Assembly (NCBI GenBank): GCA_015680685.1
Contig: MNCI01025195.1
Span: 155,277-177,079, forward strand
Reading direction: 5' to 3'
DNA from: Gnetum montanum
Lineage: Eukaryota; Streptophyta; Gnetopsida; Gnetales; Gnetaceae
DNA length: 21,803 bases
Below the pieces are notes generated by a model. The model was not told where the DNA came from. It saw only the letters and a list, made by a program, of their open reading frames with translations, and searched no databases. The translations under genes were made by a program, and so were the position numbers. Positions 11,117-20,390 of the stretch are shown here, piece by piece; position 1 is the first letter of the stretch; the number at the start of each line of letters is the position of its first letter.

Positions 11117-11307
11117 TCCAGTAGTCTCTAGGAACCCATTGCTACCTTTTAGAGTGTAACACTTTTCTACTCTCATGAAAGCATAACATGTTAGCGTAAC
11201 CCCATCTATGCTCATGCCATGTGGCACTTGATCTACATTTCATGCTAAAACTAGCCTTATAAATACCTTGACATCTAGCACTTTAGGGGTTGGAAAATCA
11301 AAAGAGC
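11117..11307 (+). other. Spacer between the inverted arms, with a TATA-like site
   Basis: The 191 bases between arm 1 and the N at 11308 contain TATAAATA at 11258-11265 on the plus strand and repeated GTGTAACACTT / GTTAGCGTAACC words like those in the LTRs. Read in reverse complement, this spacer would sit directly upstream of the LTR A promoter region, as expected if the whole 10824-11307 piece were inverted. Confidence 0.45.
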
Positions 11308-11308
11308 N

Positions 11309-11601
11309 TTATGACTACACTACCCAAACTACATGTGCTAGAGTTTGAGAGGCCACAATGTATCTACAAATAGTGCAAAGATAATGCAACTCGGAGGTGA
11401 CACTTTGGGACTACATCTTCTCCTCTTTTGAGTAGGGTCAAGCATAGGGACAATTTTGGGGACCAATGAGGGGTGTAAAAGAAATGCAAACTACTGATGT
11501 GTCTATAAATAAGAGGCATCTTTCCCTTATTCAATCATCTAGATCTAGACCCTTAGCCAAACTATGGTAGTTTTACCATTCTAGATTTAGAATAATTTCC
11601 G
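11309..11601 (+). repeat. Inverted-repeat arm 2 (293 bp), upstream part of LTR A
   Basis: This is the reverse complement of 10824-11116 without a visible mismatch. It begins directly after the N at 11308 and contains the TATA box of LTR A at 11504-11511. Continuity with the LTR family downstream suggests this arm is in its native orientation. Confidence 0.95.
11504..11511 (+). promoter_or_regulatory. TATA box of LTR A
   Basis: TATAAATA in the upstream part of the LTR, 176 bases before the AATAAA signal. The corresponding site in LTR B lies at the same relative place, which supports an RNA polymerase II start just downstream. Confidence 0.6.
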
Positions 11602-11679
11602 TGTGACCACAGTAGGAGTTTCAAAGTGAACAAATCTTTATCTGAGAAAATTATACCTGAGCACACATTTATGTACGGT

Positions 11680-11685
11680 AATAAA
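11680..11685 (+). terminator. Candidate poly(A) signal of LTR A
   Basis: AATAAA in GGTAATAAAGATG. It aligns with the AATAAA of LTR B in a conserved block, at nearly the same distance from the TATA box. Confidence 0.45.
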
Positions 11686-12419
11686 GATGAACTTTCTGAT
11701 AAACCTTGCAGCATGTGGACTAAGCTAAATAGGATTTAATTACTATTAAATGTTTAAATGATTTCTTAGATAATTAATCTCTCTCAACCCTCGACTCTCC
11801 TAGTTAAGCGCATTCAATATGACTACTTCGAGCACGTGTGTAACGCTTGGTAACCTAGTAACAAGTAGCATTTGGTAATCCCAGCAATGTTGCACTAGTT
11901 CAGGGTGTGTACAACAAGTGGGAATGGATACTGGTGCTAGGACGATTAGAACTTAGTTAATGAAAGTTAGTCAATTAGTTCTCTTCACCTTTTCCCATTA
12001 GCATAGGACACTAAAAAGAAAAAAGATATAAAAATCATGTACCTCAACCTTACTTAACCATACAACCATGACAATACAAGTAAGTTTGGGAAGACAACAA
12101 TTGATTAACCTTAAGTGTTCCATTAGGGCATGTAAGCACTTAGTCCTTGGAGTTCTATCAGATCACGCGTGTAACGCTCGTATTTGTATGGTTGAGTGTA
12201 GGGCTACCTCGCCACTCAACAACATGGTACAACCTTAGTAAATATTGGAATTATAATCATATTACATTTTTAAAATATATGCTTAAATAAATTATCCCAT
12301 GATGGCTTCCTTTTAATGAAGGAGCTTAAGTTACTAATTCATCTTGATTGTGTACCATTTAGAGTAAATTTGGTATCAATATAATTTCTTATCTATGTAT
12401 ACATGATAGATGGATTACA

Positions 12420-12960
12420 TGGAATGAAGCTTCTTGCCTCTGTGGTTTGAATAGAAAGAGGGAAAAACATTTTGAAAAATTAATTTCTAATCTTGCAAAT
12501 TTATTTAAGGTTAAAAATAGTTTATATCATGCTTTTCTACATATTTTTTAGAAGGTTAGAAAATATGTTTTTCCCTTTAATTCCAAAGTTGCTTATGAGA
12601 TTATTACAAAGAATAAATTTATTAATAACAAATTCAATAAGGCCTAGAAAATACAATTACCATGAAACCTTTGGATGAGGAAAATAAAATATATTTAGAG
12701 AGCTCCTACCTTTTCTAAAAATTATATCCTTTTAAGGTATCTTATTTATCAAGGTCCTTGTATTGACACTCATCTTAAAAATATGAAAATTATTTCTTTT
12801 TAATACCCTATTTGTAGAAGTGAAAACTCATTTTCTCATATTTTATTGAATTTCTTATTACTCAACATACTTAAATATGGACATTTAGAATTTGTAACTC
12901 TCAACTAAGTATCATTAAAGTCATTCTTGGTGATTAACTTGCTTTATCTACTTCTTCTCT
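12420..12960 (+). pseudogene. LINE-like 3' relic with zf-RVT-type domain
   Basis: Non-LTR retrotransposons and LINE-derived plant proteins end in a domain of the pattern LRxxLYxGxC...CPICxxExExxxHxxxxC. Here the plus strand reads, from about 12734, LRYLIYQGPCIDTHLKNMK, then after a stop YPICRSENSFSHILLNF at about 12802-12855. The first Cys of the C-x2-C pair reads Tyr (TGC to TAC would be one G-to-A change) and the last expected Cys reads Phe. Upstream the strand is AT-rich with many stops. The piece lies between LTRs A and B, so it may have inserted there or been trapped between two LTR insertions. Confidence 0.45.
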
Positions 12961-13005
12961 TTGCATTTGTGAGCAGTTTTGGTTTGTCATGTTGATTGAG
13001 CCCTA

Positions 13006-13128
13006 TCAATGAGGCCCCATCGATGTAGTCTATTGTGTCAATGAGGCTCTATCGACTAGGCCCTATTGATGAGGCCCTATCGACACATTCAATTGCATCG
13101 ACATGGCCCCATCGATGTAGGGGTCTAT
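13006..13128 (+). repeat. GGCCC/ATCGAT short repeats upstream of the LTR B TATA box
   Basis: About seven imperfect units such as GATGAGGCCCTATCGAC occur in 120 bases, ending just before the TATA box at 13136. Some halves are near-palindromic (ATCGAT) and units are 13-18 bases long. I do not see this array upstream of the LTR A promoter. A cluster of short repeats in U3 may be an enhancer array or binding-site cluster; this is inference. Confidence 0.6.
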
Positions 13129-13135
13129 CCTGGTC

Positions 13136-13143
13136 TATAAATA
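13136..13143 (+). promoter_or_regulatory. TATA box of LTR B
   Basis: TATAAATA in GGTCTATAAATACAAGCC, 179 bases before the LTR B AATAAA. It matches the placement in LTR A and probably drove transcription of the plus-strand element. Confidence 0.6.
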
Positions 13144-13993
13144 CAAGCCACCAATTGCATTTATGGCAATAGATTCTCATAGTAGTAGTAGAGCTCTTGC
13201 CATTTGTCTATTTGAAAGTTAGAATATTTTTTCTGAATGCCCATAGCAAGAGTCATTAAGTGTACAAATCTTTATTTGAGCATTATTGTACTTGAGCACA
13301 ATAATGTGTGTAGCAATAAAGACAAGTTTTCTCATAAACCTTGTAACATTCTAAATATATTAAATATTTCATTTATGCATTTAATGTTTTCAATTACTTA
13401 TTCATTTTTTTTAGTAATTAAGCTAATTAAGATAATTAAGTAAGATAAGTTAGATAGATTAAATACATAAGTACAACTACTTCAAGCATAACATATATTC
13501 ACTTGGTAATCCTAGTAGCATTATTGCTTGGTATGCCTAGTAGCGTAGTGCTTGGTAACCCAATAGTGGATACATGGGTTTAAGAAGTACATGAAAAGTG
13601 GCATTAGATACTTATGTTAGGATTAGCTAGAGGCTAGCAGGTTAGTTACATTAAATTAGCCATTAAATTACCTTGTCTTCATCTCTATTCAAGCACTAAG
13701 ACTATAAAACATAAAACTATAAAAATCATATGCCTCAATTACACTTAATAATACCATGTGCTTCACAAGTGTAATTGGGAAGACAAAAAATGACCTTAGG
13801 CAAGGTTCATTGCCTAGAAGCCTAGTGCACTAAGAACTATAAAGTCCATGGAATTTGACCAAATCACAAATGAATGCTCTATGATTCGTATGATTGGGCA
13901 TAGGGGTACCTCATCGCTCATTATTGGCATCATTCCCAAGGACTTTGTTTGTTGAAATGTGTGCTATTTAGGTTTAGTAAATACCATTAATAT

Positions 13994-14431
13994 CATTATA
14001 TAAACCTCAAGGTCAATATCATCCCTGCTATACATAGAATTATAAAAGCATACTGATGTTTTATTTCATATTGCAAAATTTCTTCTTCTTCTCACAAGTG
14101 CAAAGATGTCAAACCACCAATCCCATAAGAGTACAGAGTGGTATATGCTCATCTAGATGAGTATGTACCAAAATTTACCTTCATCCTACATCAAGATGAA
14201 TAAATTCGATGGCATTATATAAACCTCAAGGTCAATATCATCCCTGCTATACATAGAATTATAAAAGCATACTTATGTTTTATTTCATATTGCAAAATTT
14301 CTTCTTCTTCTCACAAGTGCAAAGATGTCAAACCACCAGTCCCATAAGAGTACAAAGTGGTATATGCTCATCTAGATGAGTATGTACCAAAATTTACCTT
14401 CATCCTACATCAAGATAAATAAATTTGATGG
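13994..14431 (+). repeat. 219-bp tandem duplication across leader and gag start
   Basis: Positions 13994-14212 and 14213-14431 are two adjacent copies of exactly 219 bases, with five differences by eye (about 2%), four of them transitions. The unit starts CATTATATAAACCTCAAGG and includes a TTCTTCTTCTTCTC tract and the early gag reading frame (a run like YVPKFTFILHQD). As 219 is a multiple of three it does not itself shift the frame. Confidence 0.95.
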
Positions 14432-16088
14432 CATGATATGGAGGGCAACATCATCTTGCCCCCTGATCAATCTATGCTTGAGATGCTATTTCAAACCCTT
14501 AAAAAGTTGGGCATCTCAAATATTCACTAGGATTACATTGTGAATGGTTATGAAATTTGAGACTACCATCCCACTAAAACACAATGCAACCAAGATCAAC
14601 ATCAGGAGAAGCACCATGAGGCTATGAAGAGAAAACATTTCACTAATCCCTTGTTCCTACTAGATCAAGATGACAATGAGGATCTTGCCTTTGAAGGTTC
14701 TTAACATGCAGATTCTCCACCCCCTATTATTGGTGATGAAGGTGTTACCCTAAATCTATGATCAACTATTCATAAACCAAATTCAAGAAAAAGTGACAAT
14801 CAGGGTAGAAACTTGGATAAATATCACAATAGTAAGGGATCTAAGGATGCTAGTCATAATGAGTTAAAAAATGGTGGCAGATACTATAGTGGTGGTGGTA
14901 GTCCATCTTCCTCTCCATCCTTTTCATCTAATTCCAAACATTCCTATTCATCTACTAGTTCTCATAGAATCTGCTGTTGAAATAATTGTGATGAGGGTGA
15001 TCAACGAGACAATAATGACCGTTAAGGACATCAAGAACATGAAGGTGGTAGGAACCATCATCGGCACAATCATGATGAGGAACCTTTGTTGTTGACTAGA
15101 AGTATGATTAACATGATATAGGCAATTAGAATTATAACTAGGCATATGAAATATAGTTAGATCAAGTGCTTAGACATTAATAATATCCCAATATTTGAGC
15201 AGGGACACAACTTTGATCCACAGATACATCTACAAGCTTTCCATGATGCTTGTGCCTTATAGAACATAGAAAATGAATTGGTAGAAAGTCAAGCTCTTCC
15301 CTAGGATACTCATTAAGGAAGTTTAAAGCTAGTACTAGTCCATGGAGCTGGAATCTATCCACGGATAGAGTACCATATTAGAGCTATTCAATGACAAATA
15401 TCAAACATACTCCAAAGCGTCTAATCCAAGGAGGAAGATCCCAAGATGGAAACAAGGAGCACATGAACCCTTGAATGCCACTATGGATAGATATTATTCA
15501 CTCTTACAATGATTTCCTAGCCATGGTTATTCTTAGAAGGAACAACTTTGCCACATCATAGATGGGCTCAAAGTAGAAACTAGAAGAACTCTTGGGGTGT
15601 ATGCCCAAGGAAGACTATCTAAAATAAGAGCTCATCAGATCCAAAGGGTAATAGAACAGGTATTAAAAGAAGAAGGTGAGTTGTGAAAAATGGAAAGTAT
15701 GAAAGAGTATAATAGGGACCTTTCCATTAGGGAATGGAAGGTCTGATTTTATGATGAGTATGAGTCATCACTTGATGAACTGATGAATAGAAAAACCTTA
15801 CCCATCCAAAAATCTATTTCTAATATTTCGAAAAAAGTTGATAAATTATGGGATTCTTTAGATAAAAAATTCCAAACTACTATGAATATTTTTGAAGAAT
15901 CCAAAGATCAAAATAGTGATTGTAACTACAAGAGGCAAAAAGAAGCTAAACATGCCTACCAAAGAGGTAAGGGCAAAGTTGCTGCCGTAGAGGAAGTTGT
16001 GGAGATAAACTCCAAAGATGATGCTAGTTATGACATAAGAACATCCAAAGGGATGTTGCCTTGTGGTGTCACATTTACAAGAGTCTAG
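14100..16088 (+). pseudogene. Ty3/gypsy gag of the plus-strand element
   Basis: Gag builds the virus-like particle of the element. After the duplicated start, the frame from 14445 reads GNIILPPDQSMLEMLFQTLK, then a Ser-rich stretch (PSSSPSFSSNS) near 14905-14945. The capsid core lies at about 15378-15683 (ELFNDKYQTYS ... IDGLKVETRRTLGVYAQGRLS), matching the retrotransposon gag pattern of a helical segment, a short-loop DR-YSLL block and then a DGL-x-x-x-R block. A Lys/Glu-rich open tail at 15783-16088 follows. About fifteen stops and a few frame changes interrupt it; many stops are TAG/TAA at positions where Gln is expected. No zinc knuckle was recognised. The start codon is uncertain because of the duplication. 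Confidence 0.65.
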
Positions 16089-16760
16089 GATGTACACGTT
16101 GAATCCTCAACTAGCATGTAGGTAAGCACCTAGATGATTGCGTTATTCTCAAGGCAATCCAAGATAGTTCCACCAACAACAACAAGCTTACTACCCAAGA
16201 GAAGCTCCATCACAACCATATGAATAATACCGGTAGTGGCACTAACCACAATCATGGGAAATGCTACCACCAAGGTAGTAGTATCCTTACAGGCAACCAA
16301 ATCTATATGGGTATTATGTTCAAGAATTCATCTCTCTAAGAAGTTCTACAAGCCACGCCTCATTTTAGCATCACTATTACCCTCCAAAGTATCATTGAAT
16401 ACATTCACCATCTACTCATGGAGAAAACCCATATCCATACCATCCTCTACATCTATCTACACATGTTCCTCTACCCTCTACCTAGTTAACTCCTACTCCA
16501 TCCATGTAGGATGAAATCCCTCTATAACTGCAACAATGAAATGCCATGAGGGCTATACCTTCACATTCAACCATCTAGCCATGTGGTTCAGATAATTGAT
16601 CTAGGAAACAACCTTTTTGTCAATCCTATAGTCCTCCTAAACCCTCACAACCTCATGTGGCTAGCCTCCCTACATCTCCAACACCCTCATCCTTTGCATC
16701 CAACACCTTTGAGTGTCCCTCAAACTAAATGCCATCTCGAATCCACACTATGATGCTAAC
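16089..16760 (+). pseudogene. Gln/Pro/Tyr-rich linker between gag and protease
   Basis: In one frame from about 16150 the strand reads as a low-complexity Gln/Pro/Tyr/His/Ser-rich protein, for example QQQQAYYPREAPSQPYE, interrupted very often by TAG. Almost every TAG falls inside Gln-rich context, so CAG-to-TAG change is the simplest reading. Low-complexity linkers in this place are common in plant Ty3/gypsy polyproteins. No catalytic motif is expected. Confidence 0.55.
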
Positions 16761-17262
16761 TCATGCTATTTCGAATTGGATCAAGGTTGGAAATATTTCC
16801 ACAAAAAGATCTAACCCAGGAAGTCCTCTTATTTACTTGTAGATTGCTAGACATGAGCCATGCAAGGCTCCTCTTAATTCTAGTTCTGGTGTCAACCTCA
16901 TCTTTCATGACATGTACAAGGCTTGGAACCTACCATCTATCAAGAAGAGCAACATCCATCTAGAATTGGTGGATCAATCAATCACTATTTCTTTGGGATT
17001 AGTGAAGGACATTATTACCATAGTAAGTGGGTGGTTTTATCCTACTAATTTTCTCGTGATTAAGTTTAAAAACTACAAAGGTAACTTCCCCATCATTATG
17101 GGAAGGGCTTGGTTAAGCATAGTTGATGCACTTATGGGCATAAGGAACCTCTTCTTAAGAATATCTAAGGAAAATGAATTTGAAAGTAAGAGAAGAAGCA
17201 TATTCCATGTGTTGTGTATTGCGATAATGAGTATAATTGCATGCAAAAGATGTGGTTCATGA
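16761..17262 (+). pseudogene. Ty3/gypsy aspartic protease (catalytic Asp lost)
   Basis: The retropepsin-like protease of the plus-strand element. The block NSSSGVNLIFHDMYKAW at about 16876-16926 sits where the family has DSGAS-x-N-x-x-P. The first residue reads Asn rather than the catalytic Asp, a change one G-to-A step would give. Downstream are LVDQSITISLGLVKDI, then a WFYP-NFLVI block, and IIMGRAWLS near 17095-17122, matching the family's I-LGR-WL signature. The stretch 16912-17262 is open for 116 codons. The lineage style (A-W-L after LGR, long basic tail) is Athila-like. It sits between the Gln-rich linker and RT, as in normal gag-pol order. Confidence 0.75.
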
Positions 17263-17534
17263 AAAGTACATATATCAAAATATGCAATCAATGTGCATAA
17301 GAAACATACATTCAAAGCTATCTGTACATAGAATCCATAAAATAAGAGGGCACCCAATGGTTGATAGTTGACTCAAATAGCAGCATATTATGCATGTAAC
17401 CAACTAAGAGCCTGATATGCACTTATGTTGAAAGCATGGATAAACTTGAGTAAGTTTGTCATCGACTCTCTGATGATGAAGATGATGATACCTATTGGGT
17501 AGAGTTGGAAATCCCTAATAGCTTCAAGTAGGAG
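17263..17534 (+). other. Protease-RT linker
   Basis: A degraded spacer of the polyprotein. An acidic run (LSDDEDDDTYWVELEIP) is readable near 17466-17516 in the frame leading into RT. No domain is expected here and none is seen. Confidence 0.45.
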
Positions 17535-18590
17535 CCTCTAGAACTTAAAACCCTATCAACTAGCGTAGAATATGCATTTTTAAACAATGGTAAGTTGGTC
17601 ATAATCAATGTTAAACTTGGTCCTGAACAAAAAGAAAGGTTGTTAGAGGTGGCCAACAACCTTTACTTGGTCATATTTGGAGCTAATAGGAATCAATCCA
17701 AGGATATGCCAACATTTCATTTATACCAACCTAGTCATGAAGCCAAGGTAGTCGCAAAGATGGCTAAACCCCAAATTGAAGCAAACTGTCAAAGAGGAAA
17801 TAGAGCAACTCCTTAAGGAAAGGTTTATCTATCCCATTATGGATAGTAAGTGGGTTAGCCCACTAGTAATCATGCCAAAGAAAGGTGCAAGTGGTAGGTC
17901 TACATTGACTTTAGATTGTTGAACATGACAAAATTTAAAGATTATTTTCCATTATCATTTGTGGACAAAGTGCTGGACACTATCTCCAAGAATTTCTATT
18001 ATAGCTTCTTGGATGATTATAGTGGCTATAACCAAATCTAAATCATGCCAAAAGATTAGGCCAAGATAACATTCACAAGTCCCTAGGGAACTTTTGCATA
18101 TTGCAATATGCCATTTGATATATGCAATGCCCCTAAAACATTTCAGTGCTTGGTCCTTAGCATCTTCTAGCAACAGATCAGTAGTGGTGTGGAAGTCTTC
18201 ATGGATGACTTCTACACCTATGGAGCTATGTTTGAGTAAGCTTTGGACCACCTTGAGTAAGTACTAAAAAGATATGTGGAAACAAATCTATGACTTAACT
18301 AGCACAAGAGCCACCTCATGATCCAAGAAGGCATTGTACTAGGGCATAGAAATACTTAAAAAGGGATTGAGGTAGACCCTAAGAAAATAGGGGTCATTCA
18401 AGGAATAACCTACCAACCAAAAACCATTAAAGACATTTGGTCATTCCTTAGACACAATGACTACTACTAACGATTCATAGAGAATTTTTCTAAGATTGCA
18501 AAACTATTGTTAGAGCTTATAAAGAATGATGCACCTTTCAACTCGACTAAGAATGTGAACAAGCATTTTAACAGTTAAGGGAGAAACACC
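17535..18590 (+). pseudogene. Ty3/gypsy reverse transcriptase
   Basis: RT copies the element RNA. The frame shows ordered RT boxes: an LELKTLS...VEYAFL lead-in from 17537; FIYPIMDSKWVSPLVIMPKKG-type box from 17824; a RLLNMTKFKDYFPLSF box near 17918; FLDDYSGYNQI at 18005-18039; MPFDICNAPKTFQ near 18109-18147; and the catalytic box VEVFMDDF at about 18190-18213, whose two Asp residues are kept. GIEVDPKKIG and a SFLRH-DYY--FI connection segment follow. At least ten in-frame stops and a frame change near 17750 make it dead. Stops match Gln positions in the family (for example in the LEQVLKR segment), or Trp/Tyr and Arg. The box style resembles Athila-type elements. Identity as RT is secure; lineage is inferred. 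Confidence 0.9.
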
Positions 18591-19005
18591 AATTCTACAA
18601 GAACTAGACTGGTCTGGACCATTCCACATCATGAAAAATACATCTAACTACATCCTAGGAGCTATGCTCCCATAGTTGGAGAATAAGAAATGTCCATACT
18701 ACATCCATTTCACGCGCCAAAGCATTGTGGGAGCATAATTAAATTACACCACTACAAAGAAAGAATTAATGGAAATGGTGTATGCTCTTGAAAAGTTCAA
18801 GTACTATGTGTTTGGATACAAAGTATTTATGTACACAAACCACAATGCAATCTGCTTCCTCATAAACAAGTCAATAGTGAGCCCTTGTATCATATGGTGC
18901 CTTATGATCTTGCAAGAAATTGATCTCATAATGGTAGATCAAAAAGGAACTAAGAATGTGATCACTGACCACCTCTCTTGCTTAAGATGGGATAATAAAT
19001 AGGAG
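18591..19005 (+). pseudogene. Ty3/gypsy RNase H
   Basis: RNase H removes RNA from the RNA-DNA hybrid. The block NTSNYILGAM at 18637-18666 aligns with the family's DASDYA-GAV: the first catalytic Asp reads Asn. The LNYTTTKKELMEMVYALEKF block follows with the catalytic Glu present, then YTNHNA near 18835, where the family has YTDH, so a second catalytic Asp reads Asn. The end reads QKGTKNVITDHLSCL, where the last Asp is kept. The stretch 18769-19002 is open for 77 codons. It directly follows RT, as expected. Confidence 0.85.
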
Positions 19006-20390
19006 GAGAGCCTACTCTCTAATTAGTTTCTACACGAACTCCCCTTTACAGGAGCAATAAATGATCAAACATTGGTAGAAATAACATGGTACAATGGCAT
19101 CCTCACCTATCTTCTCACTCAGGAGATTTCACAAGATCTTAACTTTAGAAAGAAGCAACAATTTCTTCATTAGGCCAAATACTTCATGGAAATCAATAGA
19201 CACCTCTAAAAGGTGTGTGCTGATGGCCTAATTCATTGGTATGTCCCTAATGAAGATCAAATGCATGTTTTCTAGGATGTTCACGAAGGGCCTTGTGAAG
19301 GCCACTATGTAGGGAGATGCACAACCATAAAAATCCTAATGGCAAGATACTATTGGCCTATAATCTTTAGGGATTACCACTTATTTGTCCAATCTTATGA
19401 ACATTATCAATGAGATGGTGGGATGGCCACTTGAATGGAAGATCCTCAATAGTAGATTCAATCCTTAGATCCTTTTGACATATGTGGCATTGACTTCATG
19501 GGTCTCATCACATCCATGTCCAATGGAATGGCATATATCATCATAGCAGTTGACTACAACATAAAATGGGTAGAAGTAGCAATCATTACTAATTGTACAT
19601 CATTCATTGCTGCTATATTTGTATAACAAAATATTGTAAACAAGTTTGGGGTGCCATATGCAATAATTTTTAACAATGGAACTCATTTCACAGGTGCCAC
19701 ATGTAGTAATTTTTAACAATGGAACTCATTTCACAGGTGCCACTTTTAGAAAGTTGATGCAATGCTTAAGGGTTGAACATAAATTAACAACACCCTATCA
19801 CCCCCAAGCCAATGGTCAAGTAGAGGTAACTAACTAGGAGATTACAAAGATCTTAACAAGAACCATAAGCAAATATAGGAGAGATTGGAGCACCAAACTC
19901 AACGATGTCCTTTGGGCCTATTGCTCAACATGGAAACTCCTTATTGGCTACTCTCCCTACAAGTTAGTGTATAAAAAATGTCCAATTCTCTTAATCTAGT
20001 CTAAGCTCCATACACTCTCAGTAGCCTATGATCTAGATCTTGACCTAAGTTTAGCATAGAAAGAAATATTGATCAACCTAAATGTGCTAGATGGAAATCA
20101 ATTAGTGATCCTATCTTTGAATGAGGTACACAAGGCATTCAACAACCAACATCATGACCTTAAAATACAGAAAGTAACATTTCAACCAAGTGATAAGGTT
20201 CTCTATTAGAACCCCACACATGTACCCCAAAAGAAAAAATTCCAAACATTGTGGGAGGGATCTTATATAATTGATTAAACCTTTTCCACTAGGGCCATGT
20301 TAATTTACAAGCCTACAAGCCCAAATAAAAAGTAGTTGATCAACATCTAACAAGTGAAATCTTTCCTAGAGCCAAGATAAGCCAATGCAA
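19006..20390 (+). pseudogene. Ty3/gypsy integrase, no chromodomain
   Basis: Integrase inserts the cDNA into the host chromosome. The zinc segment at about 19279-19412 reads VHEGPCEGHY ... QSYEHYQ. The two His are kept, but both Cys of the C-x2-C pair read Tyr (TGT to TAT). The core follows: GIDFMG near 19486 (first Asp kept), a segment reading NNGTHF where the family has DNGTHF (second Asp reads Asn), then YHPQANGQVEV near 19794 (Glu kept) and VLWAYCS near 19908. The C-terminal segment (DKVLY ... LWEGSYIID ... MLIYKP) ends near 20325 without a chromodomain, which argues against the chromovirus branch. A 43-bp tandem duplication interrupts the core. Many stops are present. Confidence 0.85.
19651..19736 (+). 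repeat. 43-bp tandem duplication inside the integrase core
   Basis: Positions 19651-19693 and 19694-19736 are adjacent copies with about three differences. The unit starts GTGCCATATGCAATAATTTT and covers the second catalytic segment. Forty-three bases shift the frame by one. The next bases, GTGCCACTTTT, repeat the unit's start again, so short homology at the joints may have helped slippage. Confidence 0.95.

Larger units (their letters stand above)
11309..12290 (+). repeat. LTR A (left side cut by the N junction)
   Basis: The plus-strand LTR is recognised by comparison with LTR B at 12990-13993. Both have TATAAATA (here 11504-11511), an ACAAATCTTTAT-TGAG block, an AATAAA signal (11680-11685), a TAAACCTTG block, CTTGGTAA-CC-AGTAGCA blocks, TATAAAAATCAT-T-CCTCAA (12024-12045) and a GG-TACCTC-C-CTCA block near 12201. 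TATA to AATAAA is 176 bases here and 179 in B, as expected for a promoter and poly(A) signal bounding R. The borders are approximate; no TG/CA ends or target duplication could be fixed. It could be a solo LTR or the end of another element. Confidence 0.65.
12990..13993 (+). repeat. LTR B, probable 5' LTR of the plus-strand element
   Basis: It shares the ordered blocks listed for LTR A: TATAAATA at 13136-13143, an AAATCTTTATTTGAG block at 13265, AATAAA at 13315-13320, CTTGGTAATCC-AGTAGCA near 13503, TATAAAAATCATATGCCTCAA near 13714, and GGGGTACCTCATCGCTCA near 13903. It ends close to the leader and gag start of the plus-strand element, so it is the likely 5' LTR. It is strongly diverged from A, so both are old. 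Its exact ends are not visible. Confidence 0.65.

Noticed and set aside
10824-11601. Long hairpin as a microRNA precursor, MITE or DNA transposon with terminal repeats
   Set aside because: The arms are LTR sequence with a promoter, they are bounded by Ns, and their perfect identity in decayed DNA is better explained by an assembly error.
14139-14150. TGGTATATGCTC as a primer-binding site for initiator tRNA-Met
   Set aside because: Only the first six bases match the usual plant site, it lies inside the early gag frame, and it occurs twice only because of the 219-bp duplication.
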